Shown here: positions 17,767 to 28,100 of the stretch, piece after piece
Layout of the letters: each line of letters opens with the position of its first letter
Position numbering within the stretch: the first letter of the stretch is position 1
Notes under the pieces: generated by a model
Databases searched by the model: none
Told to the model about the DNA's origin: nothing
The model's input: only the letters and a program-made list of their open reading frames with translations
Assembly: GCA_013365325.1 (NCBI GenBank)
Contig: JABVXV010000452.1
Coordinates: 1-39,868, forward strand
DNA: 39,868 bases
Direction of reading: 5' to 3'
Origin: Dipetalonema caudispina
Lineage: Eukaryota; Nematoda; Chromadorea; Rhabditida; Onchocercidae
Translations under genes and position numbers: made by a program

Positions 17767-18646
17767 CGGTGTGAAAAAAGAAAAAATGACAGTTAAACTT
17801 TTTATTTGTAATAAACAAATTAAATTTCACTATTTTTTTTTTTTTTTTTTGTTATTTCATTTATTATATGATATTTCATTTTTCTTTTTTCTTTTTTTCT
17901 TGCAGTTCAAATATTGTCGTTTTATTTGGTCTTTTATTCATTACTCATAGCATTTTGGATTGGTTGCTTAGCGATATTTCTTTCGACATTGGATGACAAA
18001 GTTCCTCGTTATTATGGCAAAGGAACAATTATCGGTGTAAACCCTGGTATGCTTCATTTTTTTTTTTCCTTTAATTTTGAAAAATGAAACTGGTAATTGC
18101 ATTAACAGTTTGTAATGAACATTCAAAATTATGAAATTAGTATAGTTGTGATTATTTTTTAGATCGACTTTCCTCCTACATTATACTCATATTTTGTCTT
18201 CAATTAAAATTTTTTTTTTTTTTTTTTAAGTCTTATAGTTGTTATATATAGTAATTTAACTTTATTTGGAAGTTATCATGAAGAAAAATTATAAAGTTTT
18301 CTTGTATATGTATATATATATCTAAGATTATTAAATGACATTTACACATTACCGTTTTGTATTGTTGAAAAATTTCAGGTGTTGGTTATCAACCATGGCT
18401 TTTGGATGATCCTGATTCAACCTTAATTAGGTTCAACATAAATGATAAGTCATCCTATCAAAAATATGTCGATACATTGGACAAATATCTTTCAAAGTAT
18501 AGCAATTTAACAGCAACTCGTGAATGTGTTGGTAATCAAAGCAATGCACAACTTTTTATGGAAGGAAATGCTAGACCTGAAAATTTACCAAGCGATAATA
18601 TTGTCAAGGTTTTTTTCTTATTTTCTTACAAGATATATTATAGTAA

Positions 18647-18687
<41 letters not shown>

Positions 18688-20362
18688 TTTAATACTTATT
18701 TTTATCAAAAAAGTGGTATTAGTTCGAAATTCTTTTATGAAATATCCTATTGATTGAATTCTGATAAATGCAACATATTTAAAATTTCCATCTAATTTTA
18801 ATTATTTTCAGTCATGCCGCTTTGAATTGGGCAAATTCAATGAAGCTGGTTGTGGTAAAAATACAGATTATGGCTTCTCAGAAGGCAAACCTTGCGTAAT
18901 TTTAACTTTAAATCGATTGATTGGTTGGATGCCAATTGATTACGCACCTGATTCAGTGCCTGAGATTATTAAAGGACGATACAAACCAAATTTTGTAACA
19001 TTGAAATGCGATGGAACGGTGCTTTTTCAATTTTTTCTTTTTGTTCTTCTTATGTTTGTTCAATATTAATAAATTAAACGATAAATTGATCGTATGATCA
19101 TTTTTCGAGATGATAATCCTAGGAATACAATTGATAGTATAACAATTATTATGCAGTAGTTTCTTAATTCTTCAATAATTTATTGCAACAATGCAATGGT
19201 AACATTTTGATTACAGAGTGACATCGATAAGGAACATCTTGGAAATGTGACATACATTCCGGAAGCGGGTATTGATGGTAAATACTATCCATATGCTGTT
19301 ATGCCTAATTATCAACAACCTTTTGTAAGTTTATTTATTTATTTATTTTTTTGAATTGGAGAATAATTCTGAATTTCGATTTCAAATTTTCAGTTCATGC
19401 TATATAGTGCTAAATTATCTGCTATTTAATAAACTATTCAAATGCTAATTTAATGAAATTTCCGAGCTCACTTCTTGAATTAATTTAAAAAACTACAAAT
19501 TTGAATAAATTTTTCTTCACTTTTTTTTTTTTTTTTATTAGAAAAGAGAGATGAGCTATATGAGAATTTAGTGAGAGGATAAGAAAAGAGAAAATATTTT
19601 TCAAACAGCATAACTTTTTTTTTTTTAAATTTTTTTTTTTTTTATTTTCAATTAATATATCAAAATCAGAATCATTTCCAAAAAAAAAAGCGAAAGATTG
19701 TGTTAAGTGTAATTTTTTCCTGTGATAGAATAATTTTAAGAAGTGTTTTTTTTTTTTTTTTTTTCTTTTGCTATAACTATGTTTTCATAAAGAAAAATAT
19801 AATCGAAAATATTTTGCTAAATTCTTTTCATATATTACAATAAATTTTGATTTATGTTCTTAAAATGTGGGAAGGAAAAAAAAAAAAAAACCCACAGGGA
19901 GACTTTTCCTTTTCTCCTTAATCTGTTGTATTGAATTTAAAAAAAAAGTAAAAAAAATCAACTAAATGTAACAAAAATAACATTAATATTATCAATGAAA
20001 TGAAGTAAAAACATGTCTTTCTAATTTTTTTTTTTTTTTTTTCCAGTGAATCAAACAAGAATTTAATACAGCAAGAAGAAAAATGAAATCAAACAAAAAA
20101 AAAAAAATAAAAAAAACTGAAACTATCATGTATGAAAAATTATAGATATGTTATATAGAATGCAATAAATTTTTTTTTTTTTTTTTTTTTTCAGGCAATG
20201 ATAAAATTTGATAATTTACCACGCAATAAAGTTGTTTTGGTTGAATGTCGAGCTTATGCGCAAAATGTTGAAATTGACATTACGTCAAAATTGGGAATGG
20301 TCAATTTTGAATTAATGATACAGGATGTTGAACCGGAAAAATCAAGTGAACAATCGCGGTAA
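3855..20362 (+). CDS. Na+/K+-ATPase beta subunit (P-type ATPase accessory subunit)
   Basis: Beta subunit of the Na,K-pump: a single-pass type II membrane glycoprotein needed to fold and traffic the catalytic alpha subunit. Exons: 3855-3890 (tentative), 17146-17257, 17906-18046, 18379-18608, 18812-19018, 19217-19324, 20195-20362 (stop TAA 20360). All junction phases agree and give 333 aa, close to the usual 300-320. Residues about 13-49 are cytosolic; a hydrophobic helix spans about 52-77 (WIGCLAIF inside), then an ectodomain. Six ectodomain cysteines (146, 175, 187, 201, 239, 296) have the spacing of the family's three disulfides. [14 protein letters not shown] (199-212) matches the conserved PC..LNR.IG family motif. 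N-glycosylation sequons are N139-L-T, N149-Q-S and N252-V-T. The VNPGVGYQPW stretch around the exon 3/4 junction is typical of invertebrate, especially nematode, beta subunits. Donors of exons 4 (GTTTTT) and 5 (GTGCTT) are weak. The paralogue (nkb-1 or nkb-3 type) cannot be settled here. Family call near certain; exon 1 less so. Confidence 0.93.
6481..6553. repeat. (AAT)n microsatellite
   Basis: A nearly perfect TAA/AAT trinucleotide array of about 70 bp with two G interruptions at its left end, within the putative first intron. Confidence 0.95.
7143..7200. repeat. GA-rich purine tract
   Basis: Mixed GA and GAAA repeats flanked by poly-A: a polypurine stretch of about 58 bp on the plus strand. 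Confidence 0.85.
7312..7636. repeat. compound tetranucleotide array (CATC)n-(CTAT)n-(AACC)n
   Basis: The array starts as CATC repeats, passes through a mixed CATC/CTAT zone with two near-identical copies of a phrase containing CAACTATCCATC (about 7400 and 7433), becomes a pure (CTAT)n block of about 110 bp (about 7450-7560), returns to CATC and ends as AACC/AACCC variants. The order suggests stepwise point mutation and expansion of one array. It is the longest simple repeat in the window. Confidence 0.96.
7663..7703. repeat. (GTT)n/(GTA)n short array
   Basis: About eight GTT units followed by GTA units with one interruption, just right of the tetranucleotide array. Confidence 0.9.
8490..8529. 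repeat. 38-nt poly(T) run
   Basis: The longest uninterrupted homopolymer that I counted in the window (T at 8492-8529). Similar runs of 20-30 nt occur near 9420, 10130, 10890, 11645, 12540, 12930, 14560 and 21510, and poly-A runs near 12377, 16900, 20695 and 23080. Confidence 0.9.
8616..8778. repeat. diverged direct repeat, about 105-bp period, with palindromic heads
   Basis: Copy 1 begins at 8616 and copy 2 at 8721. Both open with ATCATGATAAATGTGA, continue with related text and end in ATGATAAT..GAAAGG/GAGG-like sequence. Copy 2 carries nested palindromes: TATCACATTT (8708-8717) pairs with AAATGTGATA (8729-8738), and TTATCATGATAA (8719-8730) is itself palindromic. Function unknown. Confidence 0.7.
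9777..9908. repeat. degenerate tandem repeat, about 35-50 bp unit
   Basis: Three or so copies of a unit that starts AATTATCCAT or AATTTATCCAT, contains TTTCATTC or its variant, and ends CTTTC.CATA(T/C)T. The ends are CCTTTCCCATATT, CTTTCACATACT and CTTTCGCATATT. A further relic may lie near 9960-10000. It lies in the putative first intron. Confidence 0.6.
11356..11409. promoter_or_regulatory. CACGTG-centred palindrome joined to a 43-bp hairpin
   Basis: TTACACGTGTAA at 11356-11367 is a perfect 12-bp palindrome containing the E-box CACGTG. Sharing its last base, 11367-11387 is a 21-nt arm that is perfectly reverse-complementary to 11389-11409 around the single base 11388. The palindromes are read directly from the sequence. 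A role as a protein-binding or hairpin element is inference. Confidence 0.55.
12104..12190. repeat. diverged direct repeat, copy 1 (partner at 12683-12750)
   Basis: GTAGAGCATTAGTTCG, a T run, then GTATAAGTATATATTTAAAT. The same order occurs at 12683-12750 as GTAGAACATTAGTTCG, T-rich text, then GTATAAGTGTACATTTAAAT. The two copies differ by substitutions and by T-run length, indicating an old local duplication about 570 bp apart. Confidence 0.75.
12683..12750. repeat. diverged direct repeat, copy 2
   Basis: Second copy of the 12104-12190 unit, ending just upstream of the double palindrome at 12761-12783. Confidence 0.75.
12761..12783. promoter_or_regulatory. overlapping double palindrome with a CACGTG E-box
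   Basis: ACACGTACGTGT (12761-12772) and TTACACGTGTAA (12772-12783) are both perfect 12-bp palindromes sharing one base. The second is identical to the element at 11356. CACGTG is the core site of Myc/Max, MITF and similar bHLH factors. In DNA this AT-rich, two such GC-containing palindromes stand out. Regulatory function is not shown. Confidence 0.5.
12965..13250. promoter_or_regulatory. CpG-rich segment in AT-rich DNA, possible alternative promoter
   Basis: Composition changes sharply here: GGCGCGC near 12982, GCGATCGG near 13027, CCGCAATG near 13049, TCGTCTCGGGAAGG near 13059, GACGGG and GGTTAGGATAGGG near 13130, and GACGGGG near 13147. The flanks are poly-T and AT-rich. It sits about 4 kb upstream of exon 2 of the beta-subunit gene. 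Such segments often mark promoters or exons, but no conserved protein or RNA is recognisable. Confidence 0.4.
12980..13102 (+). other. small open frame, possible alternative first exon
   Basis: ATG at 12980 (context AAATAGATGG) opens 40 codons, beginning [17 protein letters not shown], with unusually high GC for this window. After a TGG codon ending at 13093 a GTATGG donor appears in phase 0, which would splice in frame to the beta-subunit exon at 17146. A competing minus-strand frame (about 13060-12950, beginning [14 protein letters not shown]) overlaps it, so the open frame may be chance within the CpG-rich block. No family is recognised. Confidence 0.25.
13804..13945. repeat. (GT)n dinucleotide array with interruptions
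   Basis: GT repeats broken by TAT, TTT and CTG interruptions over about 140 bp. Both strands stay open, giving Cys/Val and Thr/His peptides that are repeat artefacts. Confidence 0.95.
15411..15450. repeat. CTTAG/CTTAA pentanucleotide repeat
   Basis: CTTAGCTTAGCTTAA, then TTTTG, then CTTAA units, followed by a poly-A run. The unit resembles but does not match the nematode telomere unit TTAGGC. Confidence 0.8.
15843..15879. repeat. (CA)n/(CAGA)n short array
   Basis: CACACACACATACACACAG followed by CAGA units, about 37 bp, flanked by poly-T. Confidence 0.85.
17722..17761. repeat. (AG)n in the intron after exon 2
   Basis: An uninterrupted AG array of about 40 bp in the intron between the exons ending at 17257 and starting at 17906. 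Confidence 0.95.
18648..18685. repeat. (AG)n in the intron after exon 4
   Basis: A second AG array of about 36 bp, about 40 bp downstream of the exon-4 donor at 18609. Reading through the donor yields an Arg/Glu tail, which marks the intron boundary. Confidence 0.95.
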
Positions 20363-20692
20363 TATGCATAATAAGGTAAAACAATAACTTTGAAGCAGCA
20401 AAGTTTCTTCAAAAGTGAAATTTTCGAAAGTACCTATGGAAAATATTTCTTTTTTTTTTTTTTGATAATATTATTATAATTTGTTAGAATAATTGGCATT
20501 CTCTGGATTGGCTGCTTGTTGTTTTCTTAATTAGATCCGAATTGGGCGCATTTATCATCATATTGTTCTTCTTATCCTTCTCATCTTTCTGTCCTGCTTT
20601 TCCTTTCTCTCTCTCTCTCTCTCTCTTTCCTTGTATGAATATATTTCTCTTTTTAAAAATAGCCTCAAATTAGGTTATTTTACTCTCTCTCT

Positions 20693-20726
<34 letters not shown>

Positions 20727-20727
20727 G

Positions 20728-20733
20728 AATAAA
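20728..20733 (+). terminator. candidate poly(A) signal AATAAA of the beta-subunit gene
   Basis: The canonical hexamer AATAAA, about 365 bp after the TAA stop. In AT-rich DNA this hexamer is common by chance and the site follows a genomic poly-A run, so it is only a candidate. Confidence 0.35.
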
Positions 20734-21127
20734 TACTTTATAGGCTATCGTATTATTGAATTTTATTTTTAACGAATCCCTTTTTCCCATTCCACACTTA
20801 CGGCTTATTTTTTGTTACAACTGCTTTTTTTTGTTGCTGATTTTTTAAAAGTTAAATGGGAAATTTTTAAACAAAATAAAATTTTGAATTAAAAAAAATT
20901 TCGAAACTGCCATATTGTCTAAATTTTTTTTTCCCTATCTTTTTACTTCTACAATTTATGCTTTCTACTTTTATCATTGTATATCACATAAGCGTACCTG
21001 TTTCCATTATCAACTCCGAAAGTAATATTATCATAATGTCCCAATTCTTGGTGCATTAAGTATTTACGTTATTGTCGTTGGTATTGACACATAAGCCTAT
21101 CCTGCGTTTATAGCCATTATTACAGAG

Positions 21128-21129
<2 letters not shown>

Positions 21130-21209
<80 letters not shown>
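21130..21209. repeat. 80-bp perfect (TA)n array
   Basis: Uninterrupted TA dinucleotides, self-complementary and able to extrude as a cruciform. It lies in the convergent spacer. Confidence 0.97.
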
Positions 21210-21214
<5 letters not shown>

Positions 21215-22618
21215 TGAAGTATATTATGTATATAATTACTACATTAAATGATTATGATGTTATAGTTTTGATTATATCTATTCGGATGAATGTTAGTATG
21301 TTATAAGATCAATGAAAAGATATCATGATAAGCTTGTTATCAACCGTATTCTTTTTCCGATGAAGAAACAGTTTTGGTAAGCTAATAAGCTGTTATTTTT
21401 TTTAAGCGGGTTTCAACTGCTTTTTTCTTTTTTCCTTTTTCTTTTATTTATTTATTTTTATTTTTTTAGTTTTTATTTCTTAACAGCTAATAAATTATAT
21501 CGTTTATAACTTTTTTTTTTTTTTTTTTTTTTTTTTTCTTTTTTTATGTAAAAAAAAAATTTTATTTTTTTTTTTTTTTTTTTTTTGATACAGAAAGTAG
21601 AATAATTCACTTGAATTATTAGTTCAGTTATTTATATATTTAACATTATATGAAATATAATGCAATTACATTTCATCTAATAATTGTTTTAAAAAATTTT
21701 TGAATTAAATTACTAACTTTCATTTTTTCTTTTTCGCTTATATTCCTGGGAGGTTTAAGCAAATATTATTTTGTAAATTGTTGCATAGTTTTGCATAAAC
21801 CACATGTAAATTTAACAAAAATTCATGCAACAAATGTAAATCTAACGAATAATTTGCAAAAAAAAAAAAATTCTCCAACTTTACAAAAATTCGTCAGGAA
21901 AGTTTTTTTTTTTTTTTTTTTTTCTTTTCAAAAATCACAGCCAAATGAAATTTTTCGAAGCCATTTTTTTTTTTATATTCTTACACAAACAACAATTTAA
22001 ACAGTTGCTAAATTTTTTTTCTTTTTTTTTTAGCCAAGCATTTCAATAACATTCATCGTTCATGTTTATTTAATGATGTAATTTGAATATCATCAAACTC
22101 TCAAGTATGCTCACTTTAAAATAACAATCATCTTTTTATTTTATATTTATATAAAATAACATTTTCCTCTCTCTTTCTATTTATAACCAATTTTCCTCTT
22201 TTTTTTTTTTTTTCTTTTTTTTTTTTAAATTTTATAGGTTATAGTATTATTATATTATTGAATATCATTCATTCTAAAATATCATTTTTTCTTATCAAAA
22301 AAAAAAAAAATGCTTTTTTATTTTTTATTTTTTTTTTTCAACAAACTTTTTATGAAAAAAATATAAACATACATCAATAATCCAAACAAGCCAATCTTTT
22401 TTTTTTTTTTTCTTTTTTATTATTATTATTAATAAATAAACTATTCATTCAAACTTTTTGTCCTTTTCAGTTTTATATGTTTACTTGATTGATAAAAATT
22501 AATTTTTTTTTTTTTATTTTTGCATAAGAAATAAAAATAATTATTCAATGCAAATGTCCATTTATTGGATTACTTGATGATTTTCAATTAGAATAATGTG
22601 AATTATTTATATGTTTTT

Positions 22619-22652
<34 letters not shown>

Positions 22653-22916
22653 CTTCTCTCTACTTTTTTTTTCCTCTTCTTTTTTTGGCATATTGTAGTA
22701 GTGAAAATGAAATAATTTTTGTCTTCTAAATATGATAAATAATATATGCATTTTTCATAAATCTATCATTATTATTATTATTACAAATGTTTTTGTCTCC
22801 CAGAAAAGTTTAAAGCTGCCAACAAATTATTATCATATGGAAAAGTTAATATTGTATATCATGATAATTATCATAATTATCCATTTTTTTTTTCTTTTTC
22901 ATAATCATTCATTACA

Positions 22917-22951
<35 letters not shown>
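22917..22951. repeat. (TAA)n microsatellite
   Basis: About eleven TAA units in the convergent spacer. Confidence 0.95.
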
Positions 22952-22952
<1 letters not shown>

Positions 22953-23515
22953 TCAAATTACTTTCATCATCATTCACAATTGAACAATTATAATAAATTC
23001 TTTTTTTGTTTTAAGTTATAATAAATCAATGCCATTAGATAAACATCCATCTATAAATAGTATTGTATTTAAATATATGAAAAAAAAAAAAAAAAAAAAA
23101 AAAAAACGAAAAATAAAAAATGACAGAAATGAAAAAAGATAAACAAATAAAACGCAAAACTTTTCATGCAGGAAAAAAAAAAAATTATTTTTCTGATGCC
23201 AAAAAAACTGTCTTATTATCATATATTTATTCCTTTTGTTTTTTTTTTTTCTTATACTTTGATGGTATTTTTTAGTTTTTAAAAAATTGTTAAATCATAA
23301 AATGATATATTCGAATAGCAATAGTAACAGTTAACATTTAGGACATATTATCGTTATTCTCTTGTATTACTACCTTCACTGCTTTTTTTTTTTTTTTGAA
23401 ATTATTTTACAGTGTAGTATTAGACGGAATAGTTTCTAACCAGAAAACAAGAAAAGATTTTTAAATTTAATTTTTCTAGATTTATATTTTTTTCTGTATG
23501 TGCACAAATGATTTG

Positions 23516-23672
23516 CTATTATTATTATTATTATTATTATTACTGATTATTACTATTATTATCATTATTACTACTATCATTAATTATTGTTATTATTATT
23601 ATTCATTATTATTATAATTATTATTATTATTATCGTCACTATTATCATCATTACTATTATTATCACTTATTA
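23516..23672. repeat. imperfect ATT trinucleotide region
   Basis: ATT repeats with ATC, ACT and GTT variants over about 155 bp, older and more diverged than the array at 1-115. Confidence 0.92.
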
Positions 23673-25175
23673 GCTAACAGAAAAAGCTACTTTTTTTCTG
23701 TACTGGGATTGTTTTTCCCATTCTAATTAATTTGATTACATTTTGTAACTATTGTATGATTTTCAACGAGGAATAATAATGCCTTTTAGGTAGGAAAAAA
23801 TAAACTTCGACGAAATTTCAACAATCATTCGACAACAATCGTTTGCCTTGAAATTAGATAATGATGATGATGTGGAATGAAAAAAAATTGAGTGAAATGT
23901 TAGTTAATGAAGCGAGAATTTTTTTTTTTTTTCTCTTCTTCTCATTTGTTATATTTCTTTTTTCGTTAGAAATAAAAAAAAAGTGAATTGATGAAGTTTT
24001 AGTAGTTCTTTTTTTTTTTTTCAAATTATATTTTCACTTCTGTTGAAACATTTACTAGTTGTAGTTTATAATATGCTTCTCTCTTTTTTTTTTCTTTTCT
24101 TATATATTGTTTCATCTATGATTTCGATATATAAATTATTGATAATTTATAGTAATTACCTAACAGTTGATGGCAATTACAACAAATTTATTTCATTTCA
24201 TACATTTGAAAATTAAACATATCAGAAGAATTTTCAAAATATTTAATGTTTCAACATAATCTACATGAAAAAAACAAATATAGATATTTTCATTACCCAT
24301 TCCGTTTTTTTTTTTTTTTTTCTCTTATCCCCGCGTTAAACTTCACCTCCCCCGTTATTTCCCATAACAAATAATGATGAATTTTTTTTTTTTTTTTTTT
24401 TTTAATTTTTTTTTTTTCTTTATGTTTATGTATTGGAATAAAAATTACGAAAAAAAAAAAAAAAAAAAAGGAAAAAAATCATATTGAAATAAATGATCTG
24501 TTTTCTCTGTTTTTTCAAAGATATATACTGTATTAGTAAAATATTTTTGTGTTTTATTTTTCTTTCTTTCTTTTTTTTTTTTTTTTTTAAATCAAATTGT
24601 GAATTAATTAAACTATACCAAATAATGAAAACAATTTTTACGCTTGTATAACGATGCTATTTCTGAAATGTAAATACGTGATATCATTCACGTTGTATAT
24701 GCATTTTTTTTGTCGCAATACAAATGATCCAATGAAATTGTATAAAAAGTAATTAGTATCAGATGAGTGGTTTCTGTTTTTTTTTTTTTTTCTATTTTTG
24801 TTTTTGTTTTGTCGAAGAAGCATGGAAATTATGAATAATGAAATTTAAAAATTAAATGATAAATGAGTTTGTTCTCGTCCTAAAAAAAATTTCATTTAAT
24901 TTAATATTCAATTTATAATAAATTAACTCAAATATTATCATTATTAAATGAGTTAATTAATCTAAACCTACTACTGATTGGTTGCATATTTTTGTTTGCG
25001 ATCATCATGTAATATATCCGTGATGGCATACTATTTTTATATCATATACATATCATTAAAATTAAAACTTGACAAATACAAAAATTATTCGGCAATTTTT
25101 TACAAAAAAAAAAAAAAAAAAAAAAAACTTTTTGATTAATATAATATATATGAAATTAAAATTCATATAATATGC

Positions 25176-28100
25176 TCAAATTCTATCCCTCAGTGTATTA
25201 ATGGCGCATTCGATAGAATATTGAATTATAGATATTTGAAATGCAATTTGACGTGCAATTACAACACGTTCAGCGTCACTTTCTGCGATGTTGAATGCAT
25301 ATATCTGCAATATCTCTATTATTGTATCATATATTAGAAAAGATTGATGAACGAAACCGACAAATTATTTCATTTTATTTATTCATTGATATTTAAGATT
25401 TAAATTTACTATCATTTATGTTCATAATCGTTGTTTTAAATTTATGATTGATTCAAACTTATGATTAAATTTTGAAACTTAATTTTTTAATCAACAAAAT
25501 GAAAGGTAACATTTACCGCATCATGAACAATACCCATAGCCATAAAGCCATGTTTATTTTTACTGCTAACACTAAACAGTAAATGCCGTTGTGATGGTTC
25601 TGCTGGTATACCACGTGGATTGATAAAACATCGTTCAACTCCCATCAAACGATCATTAATCCATGAAAAATTCGTCGGATCATATAAATTAGCAATGTAG
25701 TTGAGTAAAGTATGTCGAATAATATTGTCGAATTTCTTTGCATATTTCAGAAATTCCTAAAAATTTTTAAATTAAGAAAAAACAAAAGATAAATCGGTAG
25801 ATACAACACATATATCAGCATTTATCTGATTCTGACTTCTGATTCTGAATCTGATCTCATCTACACAACAACAACAATCTTATTTCGTTCTTATCCTTTT
25901 CGTAAAAAAAAAAAAAAATTTGTGTTAATGCTTTTTGTTGCATATATCGAATAAAATTTTAAAAACTTCTCTTATAAAAATTTACTAAAATTACATACCA
26001 TGGAAATATTAAGCAGACAATTTAATTGATACTTAGCATCGTGCAACATTTTCTCGTAGTATTTCAATTTATCCAATGATTGTTTAATTGGTGGAATGTA
26101 AATGTAAACAATGCTAAGGGCAAGATCCGTTATATTTACTGGAATTATGGGTAAATCGGCAAAATTGCAAACAATTGCTGCCCAATATTTACCCACAGCT
26201 TCATGAACCTATAGTGGATTAAATAATTATAATTATTTCTTGTATTGTTTATAATTATAGTATTAATATAATAGTAAAAACAATTAAAACCCATAATTAC
26301 AAAGATATGGAGAAATTCTCACTAGTAGGATTAGATTTTGTTTATTTCAAAAAAAAAAAAAAAGAAGAAGAAGGGAAAAAGATTATTTATTTAGAGATTA
26401 AGTAAGATTGAGAAGAATTATTACTTTAGTTGTTTGATTTGAATATTTCCTAAAAACAATCACACAATGAATAAACAACAATTATTGTTTTTTTCTTTGA
26501 GAAAAAGAAATTAATTAATTATTAAAATTAAACAAATTAATTGTTAAACTTATCAAAAAATAATTACAGCGAAAGGTTAAAGATTAAAGTTGAAAATTAT
26601 TATTATTTGATGAAATCTTTAACATGTCAAATCAAATATTCATCTTGGTTTGGTCAAAATTTAAATTAAATTATTATTTGTTGTTGAATAAATATGTTTG
26701 CTAACCGCTAAATTATTTGTATCAATGATATGCTCATTGGTAAATGATGTCTCATACAACGAATGATATAACGGATAATTATCATACGATGTTTCATTCC
26801 TAAAATATTTTATTGTTAAAATATAAAATGAATGAATAAAATCCGTCTTACTTTTTTTTTTAAAAATGTTTTAAATTTGTATTATTTACAGATGATTGAC
26901 ATGAAAAAGATTTAATTGAAGAAGGCAAAAGATAAAAAGAAAAGATATGCTAAAATGTTGAAATACTTCAATTTTTTCTTTTTATAAATTTCAACTATCA
27001 ATTTGACTAATTTTACAAATTATTTTATACATGAAGGTTATTTATAACTTTTTTTTAAAGTTATTATACCTATAAGTGATATCAGCAACAGGTATACCAA
27101 GATAATTTAAAAATGCTGCATGATCACTTTTAGATCCTGGAATTGGCATGGATGGTATATCCGGTAGGAAACTGGTATCACTTGGAAAAGTTTTGAACCT
27201 GTAATTGAACTATTTTCAAATTATTGAATTTCTTTTTCTCATTATCTTTTGATTCAAATTCTAATTTTTGGCTAATAATATGCTATGAAGAAATGATTCG
27301 TTTTTTTTTTTTTCTTTTCTGATATTCTAAATAACAAGTTATAATTAAATTTAACCTACACAAATATAGTATGTACTTTAAAAATTTAACTAAAAAATAA
27401 ATTATTTGTAAAAGAAAAAAAAAACATTTACCAAGTATCGTAAAGAGTTTTTCGACCACTTTTTTTTTCTGATTCCATTGGATTAGGAATTAATTTCGAT
27501 ATTTCTGCCAGAAATTGATACAATGTTGGTACCGTATATACATGCCTACAATAAATATATTATGAATAAGTTACTTAAAATATCTAATTTAATTTATTGC
27601 TATGATCATTTTACTTAAAATCCTTAAGGTTAATGAATAATGTGCGCTAATATTAACGATAATGATACTTAAGTTTTTCTTTTGTCCAATTGTTTTTTAA
27701 AATATTAAATTATTTATTATCATTTGGGTATTAAGTATCGTAAACTTTCTATCTTATTTTCAAATGGATGAATTTGTTGAAAATAATTTTTTTTTAACTG
27801 AAATACTAAGAGATATTTTAAGAGCATGATTGGAAATTACTACAATTATCAAACTTTATTAGCCTTTTGATATAAAAATCTTCCTCAATACTGGCATAAA
27901 AAACCTCTATGTTTGGAAAAGTTAAAAATTAAACTGAAATAAATTTAGAATGAGTTGAAAAAAAAATTGAACAATGAATGGTTGGAGTGTATATTGTCCA
28001 CATTGAAATATGCTACTGTTCGTTGGCTTAGTAAATTTGCATATTCTTCAACAAATTCTGTTGAACCAATTAAGCCATATTCTTCAGCATCCCAATTACA

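Larger units (their letters stand above)
20363..25175. other. convergent intergenic region between the beta-subunit and peptidase genes
   Basis: Tail-to-tail spacer of 4.8 kb. It begins with the 3' UTR of the plus-strand gene (CT array at 20608-20628, long poly-A at about 20695-20724). Two stretches, about 20485-20600 and 20985-21125, are less AT-rich than average but hold no supported exon. The remainder is (TA)n, CT, TAA and ATT arrays plus poly-T. No RNA gene or transposon was recognised. Confidence 0.7.

Noticed and set aside
20485..20620. Open hydrophobic frame after the beta-subunit stop
   Set aside because: No acceptor in phase and no family match; the region is best read as 3' UTR. 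The TCGCGGTAATAT around the stop could be a donor, but the 333-aa product already has normal length.
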